Shown: piece after piece, positions 15,579 through 23,583 of the stretch
How positions within the stretch are numbered: the first letter of the stretch is position 1
How the letters are laid out: every line of letters starts with the position of its first letter
Source: a virus
Reading direction: 5' to 3' (one strand)
IMG/VR virus record: IMGVR_UViG_3300044691_000698
Location: 1-55,695 of that record
Length of the DNA stretch: 55,695 bases
Made by a program: the position numbers and the translations under genes
The notes under the pieces: model-generated
Told to the model about the DNA's origin: nothing
The model's input: only the letters and a program-made list of their open reading frames with translations
The model's database searches: none

Positions 15579-16478
15579 ATGGCCTTCAAATTTAATCCAA
15601 TCACAGGTCAATTCAATATAGTAAACAGCAGTAGCGGCTCCAACTCGTTTACAATAATGCAACCGCCGCTTGGAACTTCACCAACTGCCTCAAGTGCTAC
15701 TGACACCTTAACGTTTGCAAGTTCAGATTCGTCTGTAACCATTACCGGGAATAGCGGGACCAAAACCTTAGATTTTAAAGCGGCAAGTCCGGGGAACTTT
15801 AATCCCGTGAATACGGCGGCTGTTTTGTTTGATGATTTCGCCTACACCGTGATTAACAAAACATCGTTAGCCCCGATGGGACCATTCAACTTAATTACCA
15901 GCAACAGCAATAATGCTTTTTTAGATTTAATAAGCGCTGGCGAAAACAATCGCACTGGCGTCATCAACCTTACGAATGATGCGACTCACGCAGAAACTGG
16001 TTTATACGGCGATGTGAACGCGGTTAAGTTTGCTAACGGTACTATCGTCGCGGCCACTGCAGTTTATCTTCCCACCATTCCGAATAACTCAACCAACAAC
16101 TGGGATTTTGTTTGGGGATATAGTCACACTTGGCCGAACATTGGTGACGGACCGGTGTTCGCCGTAAGCCCCGGCGTAAGTACAACCTTCTGGTCTTGTC
16201 TCTGCTATGCTGCTGGTGCCCCTACGATTGTAATCACTACGATCCCGTTTGTAGCAGCCACTTGGTATAACCTGCGCATTCAAATTAATGCGGCCGGTAC
16301 CTCTGTCACCTACTTCATCAATGGGACTTTAGTTGCCACGATTGCCACTAACATTAGTACAAGCGTCACAGGTCTCGGGTATCGCACCCTCGCCAGCACA
16401 GCAAACGCCACGAACGTTATTCGCATAGACTGGCTTTATCAAAGCTTCACTCCTTCTGCTGCTAGAGGAACATTCTAA
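15579..16478 (+). CDS. Lectin-like (ConA/LamG fold) virion protein
   Basis: 299 residues. A short N-terminal beta region is followed by a jelly-roll-like domain: VLFDDFAYT at the start and WYNLRIQINAAGTSVTYFIN near 225-245, typical of ConA-like lectin/glucanase domains. Could decorate the head or bind host glycans. Assignment rests on motif impression; no catalytic residues identified. Confidence 0.6.
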   Translation: MAFKFNPITGQFNIVNSSSGSNSFTIMQPPLGTSPTASSATDTLTFASSDSSVTITGNSGTKTLDFKAASPGNFNPVNTAAVLFDDFAYTVINKTSLAPMGPFNLITSNSNNAFLDLISAGENNRTGVINLTNDATHAETGLYGDVNAVKFANGTIVAATAVYLPTIPNNSTNNWDFVWGYSHTWPNIGDGPVFAVSPGVSTTFWSCLCYAAGAPTIVITTIPFVAATWYNLRIQINAAGTSVTYFINGTLVATIATNISTSVTGLGYRTLASTANATNVIRIDWLYQSFTPSAARGTF

Positions 16479-16711
16479 TGTACATCGCTTATAAACCTTG
16501 GGGCTCGGCTCCGAACAACCCAGGCTTTCCAGTAGACTATCCAGGCGAATGTTTCGAGTGCCCCGATCTTGCAACAGCCCAATCTAAGTATCCTGGATTC
16601 CACTACCTAAATGTTAGTTCTTTTAAGGCACTCGTTGAAAGCATGCAGGCGCAGTACGCTATTCAAATCTCAGCAGCACTATTAGTTGGCGTGCCCTTGG
16701 GGAAATTCTAG
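16478..16711 (+). CDS. Small late protein
   Basis: 77 residues, Pro/Gly/aromatic-rich N-terminus (MYIAYKPWGSAPNNPGFPVD), then a helix. Overlaps the previous stop by one base. Unknown. Confidence 0.6.
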   Translation: MYIAYKPWGSAPNNPGFPVDYPGECFECPDLATAQSKYPGFHYLNVSSFKALVESMQAQYAIQISAALLVGVPLGKF

Positions 16712-16713
16712 TC

Positions 16714-17049
16714 ATGAATGATACTGTAGTTTTATTCGACGATCTTACTGCAAGGATCCTTCAGGGCGTTGATGGTTCATTATATTTAGGAAATCCAAAG
16801 GCGCTTGTGAATCCTGTCTTCCCTCCAGGGATTCCGCCGCATTGCTGGCGGTTAGAAGATGGAAAGATTGCGGTTCATCACGAAGTTGAGATTACAAGAC
16901 GAGAGACAATTCTACACGATTCGGCGATCCCTCAAGACGCACTTCCAGTTGTTTCTCGATTTAGCAAAACTGATTTGCTTCTCCGACTTTCCCTATGCGC
17001 AAACGCTATAGCCGGAATTTATTTTATTTTTAAATTGTTTCATTCTTAG
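16714..17049 (+). CDS. Late protein with C-terminal TM
   Basis: 111 residues with a C-terminal membrane helix (LCANAIAGIYFIFKLF) and a beta-rich front half. It precedes the endolysin, so a holin or lysis helper is possible, although the single C-terminal anchor is unusual for one. Confidence 0.6.
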   Translation: MNDTVVLFDDLTARILQGVDGSLYLGNPKALVNPVFPPGIPPHCWRLEDGKIAVHHEVEITRRETILHDSAIPQDALPVVSRFSKTDLLLRLSLCANAIAGIYFIFKLFHS

Positions 17050-17059
17050 GAGTTAACAA

Positions 17060-17470
17060 ATGGCACGCCATGTAAATACTGGTGCCTGTCCGAAATGTCT
17101 GGAAATAATTTCGAAGTATCCCGGTTTTGATTCGTCCCTCGCTGATTGGTTCAAATCCTTTCAGTTGGTAAATAGAGATTCTCACATTAGCTGTGCCGGG
17201 CGCGGGAAAGTCGAACAAGAAGCTGATTTTGATAAAGACGTAAGTGATGCTCATTGGACCGAATCACCACATAACTACAACGGTGCGCTTGATTTCTTTC
17301 GCTTAACTCAAGCTGGTGGCGCCATTTTCGATAGACCTTGGTACCTCGCAGTCCTTGCACCTGCTGCGAAAAAAGCCGGTTTTGTGTGGGGGGGCGACTG
17401 GATTCACAGAAAAGATTATCCGCACGTTGAAATAGTCGATTTTAAGAAAAATGGAAAGTTGGTAGAATAG
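17060..17470 (+). CDS. Endolysin, M15-type L,D/D,D-peptidase
   Basis: 136 residues. Zinc-peptidase M15 signature: SHISCAGRG, SPHNYNGALDFF with the metal His/Asp, and WGGDW...DYPHVE carrying the last His. The pattern follows VanY/phage Ply500-like enzymes that cut peptidoglycan cross-links. No signal peptide, so a holin would be needed. GGAG at the start. Embedded in the structural operon between portal and scaffold, away from the 33-34 kb membrane-protein cluster. Confidence 0.88.
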   Translation: MARHVNTGACPKCLEIISKYPGFDSSLADWFKSFQLVNRDSHISCAGRGKVEQEADFDKDVSDAHWTESPHNYNGALDFFRLTQAGGAIFDRPWYLAVLAPAAKKAGFVWGGDWIHRKDYPHVEIVDFKKNGKLVE

Positions 17471-17471
17471 T

Positions 17472-17675
17472 ATGCCAGATTTTAAGAATTTAAATAAGTT
17501 TCTAGGCGGCGCCGAACAGCCGCCAGGAACGCCCAATATAGACCCACAAAAAGCACAACAAGTTCAGGATAGTTTTAATGGCGCTTTTGGGCTTCACCCC
17601 CAACAGCCGCAACAAGCAGGTGTTCCGACTGATCCTGGAACGCTCGAAAAACTTCTTTCTATGTTTAATAAATAG
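17472..17675 (+). CDS. Small Gln/Pro/Gly-rich late protein
   Basis: 67 residues, low complexity (GGAEQPPGTPNIDPQKAQQV). Directly after the endolysin. Unknown. Confidence 0.55.
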   Translation: MPDFKNLNKFLGGAEQPPGTPNIDPQKAQQVQDSFNGAFGLHPQQPQQAGVPTDPGTLEKLLSMFNK

Positions 17676-17753
17676 CTCAAACCGTTTTCCCATCCCGTCC
17701 TACTCCATTCCGGAGCGGACAACTAACACCCTACCTATACAGGAGTCCTAGTC

Positions 17754-18758
17754 ATGGCCGATCAAGTAAATTCAAGTGTTCCCTCGTCCGCCCCAGTGCA
17801 AGACAACAGCCCTACTCAAGAATCTGGTGTTCAATCACCGCAAGTCAATGCACAGACGGGCGCGCCGAATACCCAACAGCCGCTTCCAGGAAGCATGGGT
17901 GGAAATAAACCCCCTGTTGCCGGACAACCAACGGTCGCTCAAAAAGAAGCGATTCGAAAACACAAATTAAAAATTGATGGGCGCGAAGAAGAATTGCCCG
18001 AAGATGAAGTAATCAAATGGGCGCAATTGGGTCGTGCTTCTCAGAAACGTTTTCAGGAAGCTTCGGCAACCCGCAAACAAGCCGAAGATTTCATTCAAAT
18101 GCTGAAAACGGATCCCCGCAAAGTTCTGAGCGATCCTTCCATAGGCGTAGATTTACGCAAATTCTCCGAAGAATATCTGAGCGAACAGCTGAAGCTGGAA
18201 AGCTTGACTCCCGAACAGCGCCAAATCCGCGACATGCAGGAACAACTCAAAGCTAACGAAACCGAAAAGAAACAGGCCGCTGAAACGCGACGCCAAGAAG
18301 AATTCCAAAAAGCAACACAGCATTATACGCAAGAATACGAAACCGGTATCATGGATGCGATTTCAAGCAGCGGCCTACCGCGAACGCCATATATTGTTAA
18401 GCGTATGACGGATTATATGTCGTCTGCACTTCAAAACGGGTTGGATCTAGAACCTAAGAACGTCGTTGAATTAGTACGGCAAGATTATATTACGGACACC
18501 AATGCGCTTTATGGCCAGCTGGATGGCGATACGCTCCTGAAAATACTCGGCGACGGCGTAGCTAACAAAATTAGAAAAGCTGATTTAGCGCGAATACGCA
18601 ATCTTCAAAACCAGCCCCCCGCTGTCCCTGGATCCGAGTCCTCAGAGACAGTGGCTCCACAACAACAGCCTTCTTCCAGACAGGCACCCAAACCAGCGCC
18701 TACAAGCACAAAAATGAACGTTCACGAATGGCGCGAAATGATGGCTAAGAAAAAGTAA
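17754..18758 (+). CDS. Capsid scaffolding protein (probable)
   Basis: 334 residues. Disordered N-terminus (1-60), then KHKLKIDGREEELPEDEVI and a long charged coiled coil (RQIRDMQEQLKANETEKKQA), and a disordered tail ending in HEWREMMAKKK. This organisation directly upstream of the major capsid gene is typical of phage scaffolds, which guide prohead assembly and are then removed. Confidence 0.8.
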   Translation: MADQVNSSVPSSAPVQDNSPTQESGVQSPQVNAQTGAPNTQQPLPGSMGGNKPPVAGQPTVAQKEAIRKHKLKIDGREEELPEDEVIKWAQLGRASQKRFQEASATRKQAEDFIQMLKTDPRKVLSDPSIGVDLRKFSEEYLSEQLKLESLTPEQRQIRDMQEQLKANETEKKQAAETRRQEEFQKATQHYTQEYETGIMDAISSSGLPRTPYIVKRMTDYMSSALQNGLDLEPKNVVELVRQDYITDTNALYGQLDGDTLLKILGDGVANKIRKADLARIRNLQNQPPAVPGSESSETVAPQQQPSSRQAPKPAPTSTKMNVHEWREMMAKKK

Positions 18759-18823
18759 GTCATTTTACGAAATTTGCTGTCTATCTGTGTAGTAGTACGC
18801 CCTATCTCCACGCCGTCTGGAAA

Positions 18824-18960
18824 GGTTTCACTCCTTACCCCATGCCGGCGCTTCAGACTAGTAAGCACTAACTGCGCAATTCCCAATTCAATAAACCCAG
18901 TCCCGACACCTCAGATTTTCATCAAACCCCACCACATACACCCCCTCAAGGAGTGAAACC
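18824..18960 (+). promoter_or_regulatory. Long-range hairpin covering the capsid gene RBS
   Basis: GGTTTCACTCCTT (18824-18836) is perfectly complementary to AAGGAGTGAAACC (18948-18960), which contains the AGGAG ribosome site of the major capsid gene (ATG 18964). The 111-base loop between has no ORF I can support. Pairing would hide the RBS. Confidence 0.55.
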
Positions 18961-18963
18961 TCA

Positions 18964-20205
18964 ATGTCTACTGTCAATACTATTAGCACGCTGGATGGCT
19001 TGTTTAAACAAGTCTACGGCGATGGCGTCGTAAGCCTGTTGCCTGATTTCGCAATCATCAGCCGACGGGTAGATTTTAAACCCACTGAAAAGATCGGGGA
19101 TAGCTATGTTATTCCTGTGAAGCTTCAGTACGAAGGCGGATTTTCTTACGGAGCTTCTGGCTCTGGTGCCTTTAACTTAAATGGCGCTGTTGCAGGTCGA
19201 ATCGCAAAAGCGCAAGTCAACGCTTCTCAAATCGTTTTACGATCGCAGATCGACTACGAATCGGCTTTCAAAGCTGCCGGCGGCGGAAAAGTCGCATTCC
19301 AAGATGTTACTCAAGCCACTGTTGAAAACATGATGGAATCGTTCGCCAAGCGCCAAGAATTAGCGATGTTATACGGAGCTAGCGCAACTGGTCTAGGCGC
19401 AATTTCTACTGTAACTGTTTCCACTAACGCAACTATCACTTTCTCTACTCCTACTTGGAGTCCGGGAATCTGGGTAGGAATGGAAAACCATGTTCTAGAT
19501 GCCTATACGACTGGCAACAGCAAAGTTAACACGAATGCCGGTCTAACAATCGTCAGCGTGAACATGTCTGCTTCGCAAATCGTTGTTTCTGGCAACAGCA
19601 CTGACTTAGCTGCTCTTGCTGCGACGAACTACTTGGTATTCCAAGGCGCTTTCAGTCAAGAAATGACCGGGCTTGATGCAATTCTTACTAATACGGGAAC
19701 GCTGTTCAATATTAGCGCTGCGACCTATGCGTTGTGGAAATCTGGTTCCTACGCAGTTGGTGGACCTATCAGCATGGAAAAAACGCTGTTGGCTGCGGCT
19801 CAAGCAGTTCCGCTTGGTTTGAAAGAAGATACCATGCTTCTTTTAGCTGCCAAGCGTTGGGCTAATTTGAATAACGATCTCGCTGCTCTTCGAAGATCCG
19901 ATCAGTCTTACAAAGTATCGGGTTTCGAAAACGGCGTCGAAGGCATCACCTATCATGGCGTTTCGGGAAAATTAGAAATCGTTGCGCATCCTTTCATTAA
20001 AGAAGGCGAAGCGATGTTATTGCCGGAGAAGCGTTTGAAACGTGTCGGTGCTACTGACATCACGTTTAAGCGTCCTGGAAATCCGAACAACATCTTCAAG
20101 GAAATTGAAGGTCAAGCAGGATTCGAGCTTAGAAGTTATAGTGATCAACAGATCTTTCTAGAAGCTCCAGCATACGCTGTAAAATTGACCGGAATCACAG
20201 ACTAA
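18964..20205 (+). CDS. Major capsid protein
   Basis: 413 residues, right after the scaffold. The N-arm is followed by GDSYVIPVKLQYEGGFSYGA, the helix SAFKAAGGGKVAFQDVTQAT, and a C-terminal KRLKRVGATDITFKRPGNPN region, consistent with an HK97-fold coat protein. A rho-independent terminator follows, and the RBS lies in a 13-bp long-range stem, both fitting a separately tuned, highly expressed gene. Confidence 0.88.
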   Translation: MSTVNTISTLDGLFKQVYGDGVVSLLPDFAIISRRVDFKPTEKIGDSYVIPVKLQYEGGFSYGASGSGAFNLNGAVAGRIAKAQVNASQIVLRSQIDYESAFKAAGGGKVAFQDVTQATVENMMESFAKRQELAMLYGASATGLGAISTVTVSTNATITFSTPTWSPGIWVGMENHVLDAYTTGNSKVNTNAGLTIVSVNMSASQIVVSGNSTDLAALAATNYLVFQGAFSQEMTGLDAILTNTGTLFNISAATYALWKSGSYAVGGPISMEKTLLAAAQAVPLGLKEDTMLLLAAKRWANLNNDLAALRRSDQSYKVSGFENGVEGITYHGVSGKLEIVAHPFIKEGEAMLLPEKRLKRVGATDITFKRPGNPNNIFKEIEGQAGFELRSYSDQQIFLEAPAYAVKLTGITD

Positions 20206-20218
20206 CTAAAAAGAATGT

Positions 20219-20262
20219 GGGTAACTGAGTCTGTAAAAAGGATTTGGTTACCCTTTCTTTTT
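20219..20262 (+). terminator. Terminator after capsid gene
   Basis: Stem GGGTAAC/GTTACCC (20219-20225, 20247-20253) followed by TTTCTTTTT. Confidence 0.75.
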
Positions 20263-20275
20263 CTGAAAGGTTTTT

Positions 20276-20824
20276 ATGGCTATCAATACTCAAATCGTTA
20301 TTACTGACAGCACAACGACTGTCGGAGATGTAACGTCTCGCTTTAGCAAAGCTGGTTCGGACAAGCAGCAAACAAATCTTATCGTTAATTACTTAATGTC
20401 GCTTCTGACTCGCGCGCGTAACGGAAAATACACCTTGCAGTTTCAAAACGGCAACGCAGCTTCTTCTACTGGCACCTTAACGCTTACAAGCGTAGTAGCG
20501 ACTAATACTTGTTCGATTAACGGAATTACTTTTACTGCTATTGCTTCTGGCGCAACGGGCAATCAATTCAACGTTGGTGGAACGGACACGATTACAGCAA
20601 CTAATTTAGCTGCTGTGATTAGCGCATCTGTAACCGCTGGCGTGACTGGTATCGTCGTCGCGACTTCAGCGCTAGGTGTTGTAACGGTTTCTGCAGCTTT
20701 AGCGGGCGCGCATGGAAACGGTTACACTATTACTGGTTCCACTAACATCGTAGCTAGCGGCGCACGTCTTACCGGCGGTGTGGTTGATACTGCAACGATT
20801 ACCACTGTTCATCACGGTTTATAA
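20276..20824 (+). CDS. Virion protein, beta-rich (decoration or tail)
   Basis: 182 residues, Thr/Ala/Val/Gly-rich. The second half (GITFTAIASGATGNQFNVGG..LAAVISASVTAGVTGIVVAT) resembles a small beta domain common in phage head and tail proteins. Between two terminators just after the capsid gene, so a decoration protein is plausible. Confidence 0.65.
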   Translation: MAINTQIVITDSTTTVGDVTSRFSKAGSDKQQTNLIVNYLMSLLTRARNGKYTLQFQNGNAASSTGTLTLTSVVATNTCSINGITFTAIASGATGNQFNVGGTDTITATNLAAVISASVTAGVTGIVVATSALGVVTVSAALAGAHGNGYTITGSTNIVASGARLTGGVVDTATITTVHHGL

Positions 20825-20851
20825 AACTCCCCAAGCAGCGCTGCTTCAATG

Positions 20852-20891
20852 AAAGGTTCCGGTTAGTCTCCTTTTGCTATCCGGAACCTTT
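20852..20891 (+). terminator. Terminator, 11-bp stem
   Basis: AAAGGTTCCGG/CCGGAACCTTT with an 18-base loop, followed by a C/T-rich tract ending in CCTTTT. The gap to 20921 contains no gene. Confidence 0.65.
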
Positions 20892-20921
20892 CCCTCCCTC
20901 CTCCTTTTAGAAAGATAACAA

Positions 20922-22280
20922 ATGGTAAGTTTAGTCATAGCTGGAATTTCTTATCAGTATCCGCAGACTGGAGATCTGACTTGGGGCGATGGTGCATCTA
21001 CTTGGGCACAAGCAGTTACAGCCAGTATGTTGCAGACTTCTGGTGGATTATTTCAAATCACAGCTGACGTTGATTTTGGTTCAGCCAAAGGTCTAATTGC
21101 ACTTTATTTCAAATCGCGAACTGCAAATACTCCTTCTACCGGTTCTGTACGATTAGCAAAAACAGATTTTATTTCGTTTCGTAACAATGCGAATTCTGCC
21201 GATTTAGCGCTCGGGATTAATGGTTCGGACCAACTAACTTTTAATGGTGGAGCATTTCTAACTACAGCAGGATCGATATCTGCTTCTAAGATTTTAGTTT
21301 CAGATGGTTCTAGTAATATTATTTCTAGTTCTACCAACTCTTCGGTTTTAGCGTTTCTAGATCCTACTAGTTCAATCCAAACGCAAATCAATACAGCAAA
21401 TTCCAGCATTACGACAACAAACACTAACCTCACAACTACAAATACGAATCTTAGCACTCATACCGGAGCTTCGACAGGCGTTCACGGCGTTACCGGGTCG
21501 GTTGTCGGAACTACGGACACACAAACGCTTTCCGCAAAAACGCTAACGACTCCTCAAGTAAATGGACTAAAGTTAGCACTGTCGACAAAAACAGCGGCCT
21601 ATACGCTGTTAGTAACTGACGATGTAATTATAGGAAATTCCACTTCGTCGCCAATCAATTACACGCTGCCAACAACTACCGGGAAAGTCTTTACTGTAAA
21701 AAATATCAACACTGGCGTTATGATTGTACTTCCAGGTTCAGGTTTGATTGATGGTGCATCAAATTATCGTCTAGTGGCCCAATATGATTCAGCCACATTT
21801 ATATATGATGGTACAAATTATTCAGTTCTACATTCAAATATTACAGTAGCTGCACATGCTAATACTACTACATCACAGGCGATCGCAGTCGGTACTACTA
21901 ATATTAAGTTTGAAAATACTAATTACGACACAGCAAATATTCTATCTACAGGCGTCGTAACTACATTTACCGCCATAGCTGCCGGGAAATATGCCTTTTC
22001 AGCGACTCTAGTTACTAGTGCCCCCGCCAGCAATGGCGTCGCGCAGTTATGTGCTTTTAAGAATGTTTCAACCTTAGTATCGAATGGCACAAGTGTAAAC
22101 GTAGCTGCAGGATCAAATAACGCTTTAACTATTACCGACGCAGTTAATCTTGCGTTGGGAGACTCTATTCAATTCGGGATATATGCCACGGTTGGATTCA
22201 ACATCGGAATTGCAGCTGCTGGGGCACCCGGAACAGCAGGAACTCAAAATTACGCTTCTTTCGAACGTATTGGAAATTAA
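20922..22280 (+). CDS. Tail fiber / spike-like protein
   Basis: 452 residues. The N-terminus (YQYPQTGDLTWGDGASTWAQ) resembles attachment regions of phage fibers. A Thr/Asn/Ser-rich helical linker (about 155-180, SSITTTNTNLTTTNTNLSTH) follows, and the beta-rich C-terminal part (about 330-450) looks like a C1q/TNF-like or carbohydrate-binding head. Probable receptor-binding or appendage protein. Confidence 0.7.
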   Translation: MVSLVIAGISYQYPQTGDLTWGDGASTWAQAVTASMLQTSGGLFQITADVDFGSAKGLIALYFKSRTANTPSTGSVRLAKTDFISFRNNANSADLALGINGSDQLTFNGGAFLTTAGSISASKILVSDGSSNIISSSTNSSVLAFLDPTSSIQTQINTANSSITTTNTNLTTTNTNLSTHTGASTGVHGVTGSVVGTTDTQTLSAKTLTTPQVNGLKLALSTKTAAYTLLVTDDVIIGNSTSSPINYTLPTTTGKVFTVKNINTGVMIVLPGSGLIDGASNYRLVAQYDSATFIYDGTNYSVLHSNITVAAHANTTTSQAIAVGTTNIKFENTNYDTANILSTGVVTTFTAIAAGKYAFSATLVTSAPASNGVAQLCAFKNVSTLVSNGTSVNVAAGSNNALTITDAVNLALGDSIQFGIYATVGFNIGIAAAGAPGTAGTQNYASFERIGN

Positions 22281-22304
22281 TTAAAAAACTGGAGACTAAT
22301 AAAA

Positions 22305-22604
22305 ATGATGAACCCTAAGCATCAGGCCAAAATGGCTGTTCTTAAACATCTGTCCGGAATGATGGACGGAATGATGTCAAATAAATTGAAAAAACCGGCA
22401 ATCGCTGAAATTGAAGTGACTAAAATTCCTCACGCTCCTCACGCTGTTGATGGAGCTTCTCCGGAGGGTATTTTGCAAGACCATTCAATTGATCCTAATC
22501 TCGATCCTACACTTCATCAAGCAGAACAACACACCCAACATCCGGACAGCACCAGTGACGATGACTTAGCTAAATTGCACGAAATGTATTCTAAATTGAA
22601 GTAA
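22305..22604 (+). CDS. Small His/Asp-rich late protein
   Basis: 99 residues, Met-rich N-terminus and His/Asp-rich C-terminal half (HQAEQHTQHPDSTSDDDLAK). Unknown; sits between fiber-like and connector genes. Confidence 0.6.
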   Translation: MMNPKHQAKMAVLKHLSGMMDGMMSNKLKKPAIAEIEVTKIPHAPHAVDGASPEGILQDHSIDPNLDPTLHQAEQHTQHPDSTSDDDLAKLHEMYSKLK

Positions 22605-22650
22605 GTTTACAAATCTTCCTTAAATTTTCCCACCTTTGAAGGAATTTTCC

Positions 22651-23583
22651 TTGGCTAACTATACCTCTGATCAATTGATCACGCTTATCAAGACTAAGGG
22701 CTTGATCCCCACCAGCCAGCAAACGTTTCAACCAGCTGATTTTTTAAATCTACTGAATGATGAAGTTTCGATAGGAATCGTTCCTTTCGTTATGAAGATC
22801 CGCTCTGAACACTGGGTTTATACTTTGGACACTGCGATCGTTGCAGGGACTGCGGCTTATCCAATTCCGACTCGCGCTATCGGAGGCAAAGTTAGAGAAA
22901 TATCCATCGTTGATAATGCCGGGAATGTTTATGACGTTCCACAAATTCAGCAAGAAGAACTTCCTTTTTATAATTCTGGAATGAGTAGCGGTGGATATAA
23001 CTATCAATTTTATTTCCAAGCAAACAACATAATTATTGTTCCTACGCCGCAAACTACTGTTGGTTTGATGCGCGTAACATATTACAGAAGGCCAAATGCA
23101 TTAGTATCATCGCTGTCTGCTGCATTAGTTACAGCTGTAAATGTTTCTACAAACACCGTTACGGTTAGCTCAGTTCCCAGTACTTTCTCGACGTCAACGC
23201 CGTTGGATATGATTAACGGAAATCCGGGCTTTGAATGGCGAGCAATTGATTTAACTCCGACTACTATAGTTGGAACCGCACTTACTTTCTCAACATTACC
23301 GACGAATTTAGCTGTAGGGGATTATCTTGCACTTAGCGGACAATCTCCAGTTCCACAAATGCCGGTTGAACTTATTCCAATGCTAACGCAGCGAACTGTC
23401 GTAAAAGTGCTCGAAGCATTAGGCGATAAGCAAGGCGTCGATATAGCGCAAGCCAAACTCATTGAAATAAACGCTGCCTGCGAGCATATCCTTAGCCCTC
23501 GTTCAGACGGAAATCCGAAAAAACTCATTAACCATTATTCCCCGCTCAAAATCATATCCTCCAGAGGTTTCATAAGAAGCTAA
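22651..23583 (+). CDS. Head-tail connector / adaptor protein
   Basis: 310 residues from a TTG at 22651, which has AAGGA 7 bases ahead; an in-frame upstream TTG would lie inside that ribosome site. DFLNLLNDEVSIGIVPFVMK, the beta segment YPIPTRAIGGKVREISIVD and FYFQANNIIIVPTPQ match adaptor (gp4/SU10-like) proteins that sit under the portal. It directly precedes the nozzle-like gene, as in other podoviruses. Confidence 0.7.
   Translation: MANYTSDQLITLIKTKGLIPTSQQTFQPADFLNLLNDEVSIGIVPFVMKIRSEHWVYTLDTAIVAGTAAYPIPTRAIGGKVREISIVDNAGNVYDVPQIQQEELPFYNSGMSSGGYNYQFYFQANNIIIVPTPQTTVGLMRVTYYRRPNALVSSLSAALVTAVNVSTNTVTVSSVPSTFSTSTPLDMINGNPGFEWRAIDLTPTTIVGTALTFSTLPTNLAVGDYLALSGQSPVPQMPVELIPMLTQRTVVKVLEALGDKQGVDIAQAKLIEINAACEHILSPRSDGNPKKLINHYSPLKIISSRGFIRS

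Noticed and set aside
21104-21457. 117-residue minus ORF
   Set aside because: Antisense shadow inside the fiber-like gene; low-complexity Val/Phe run.
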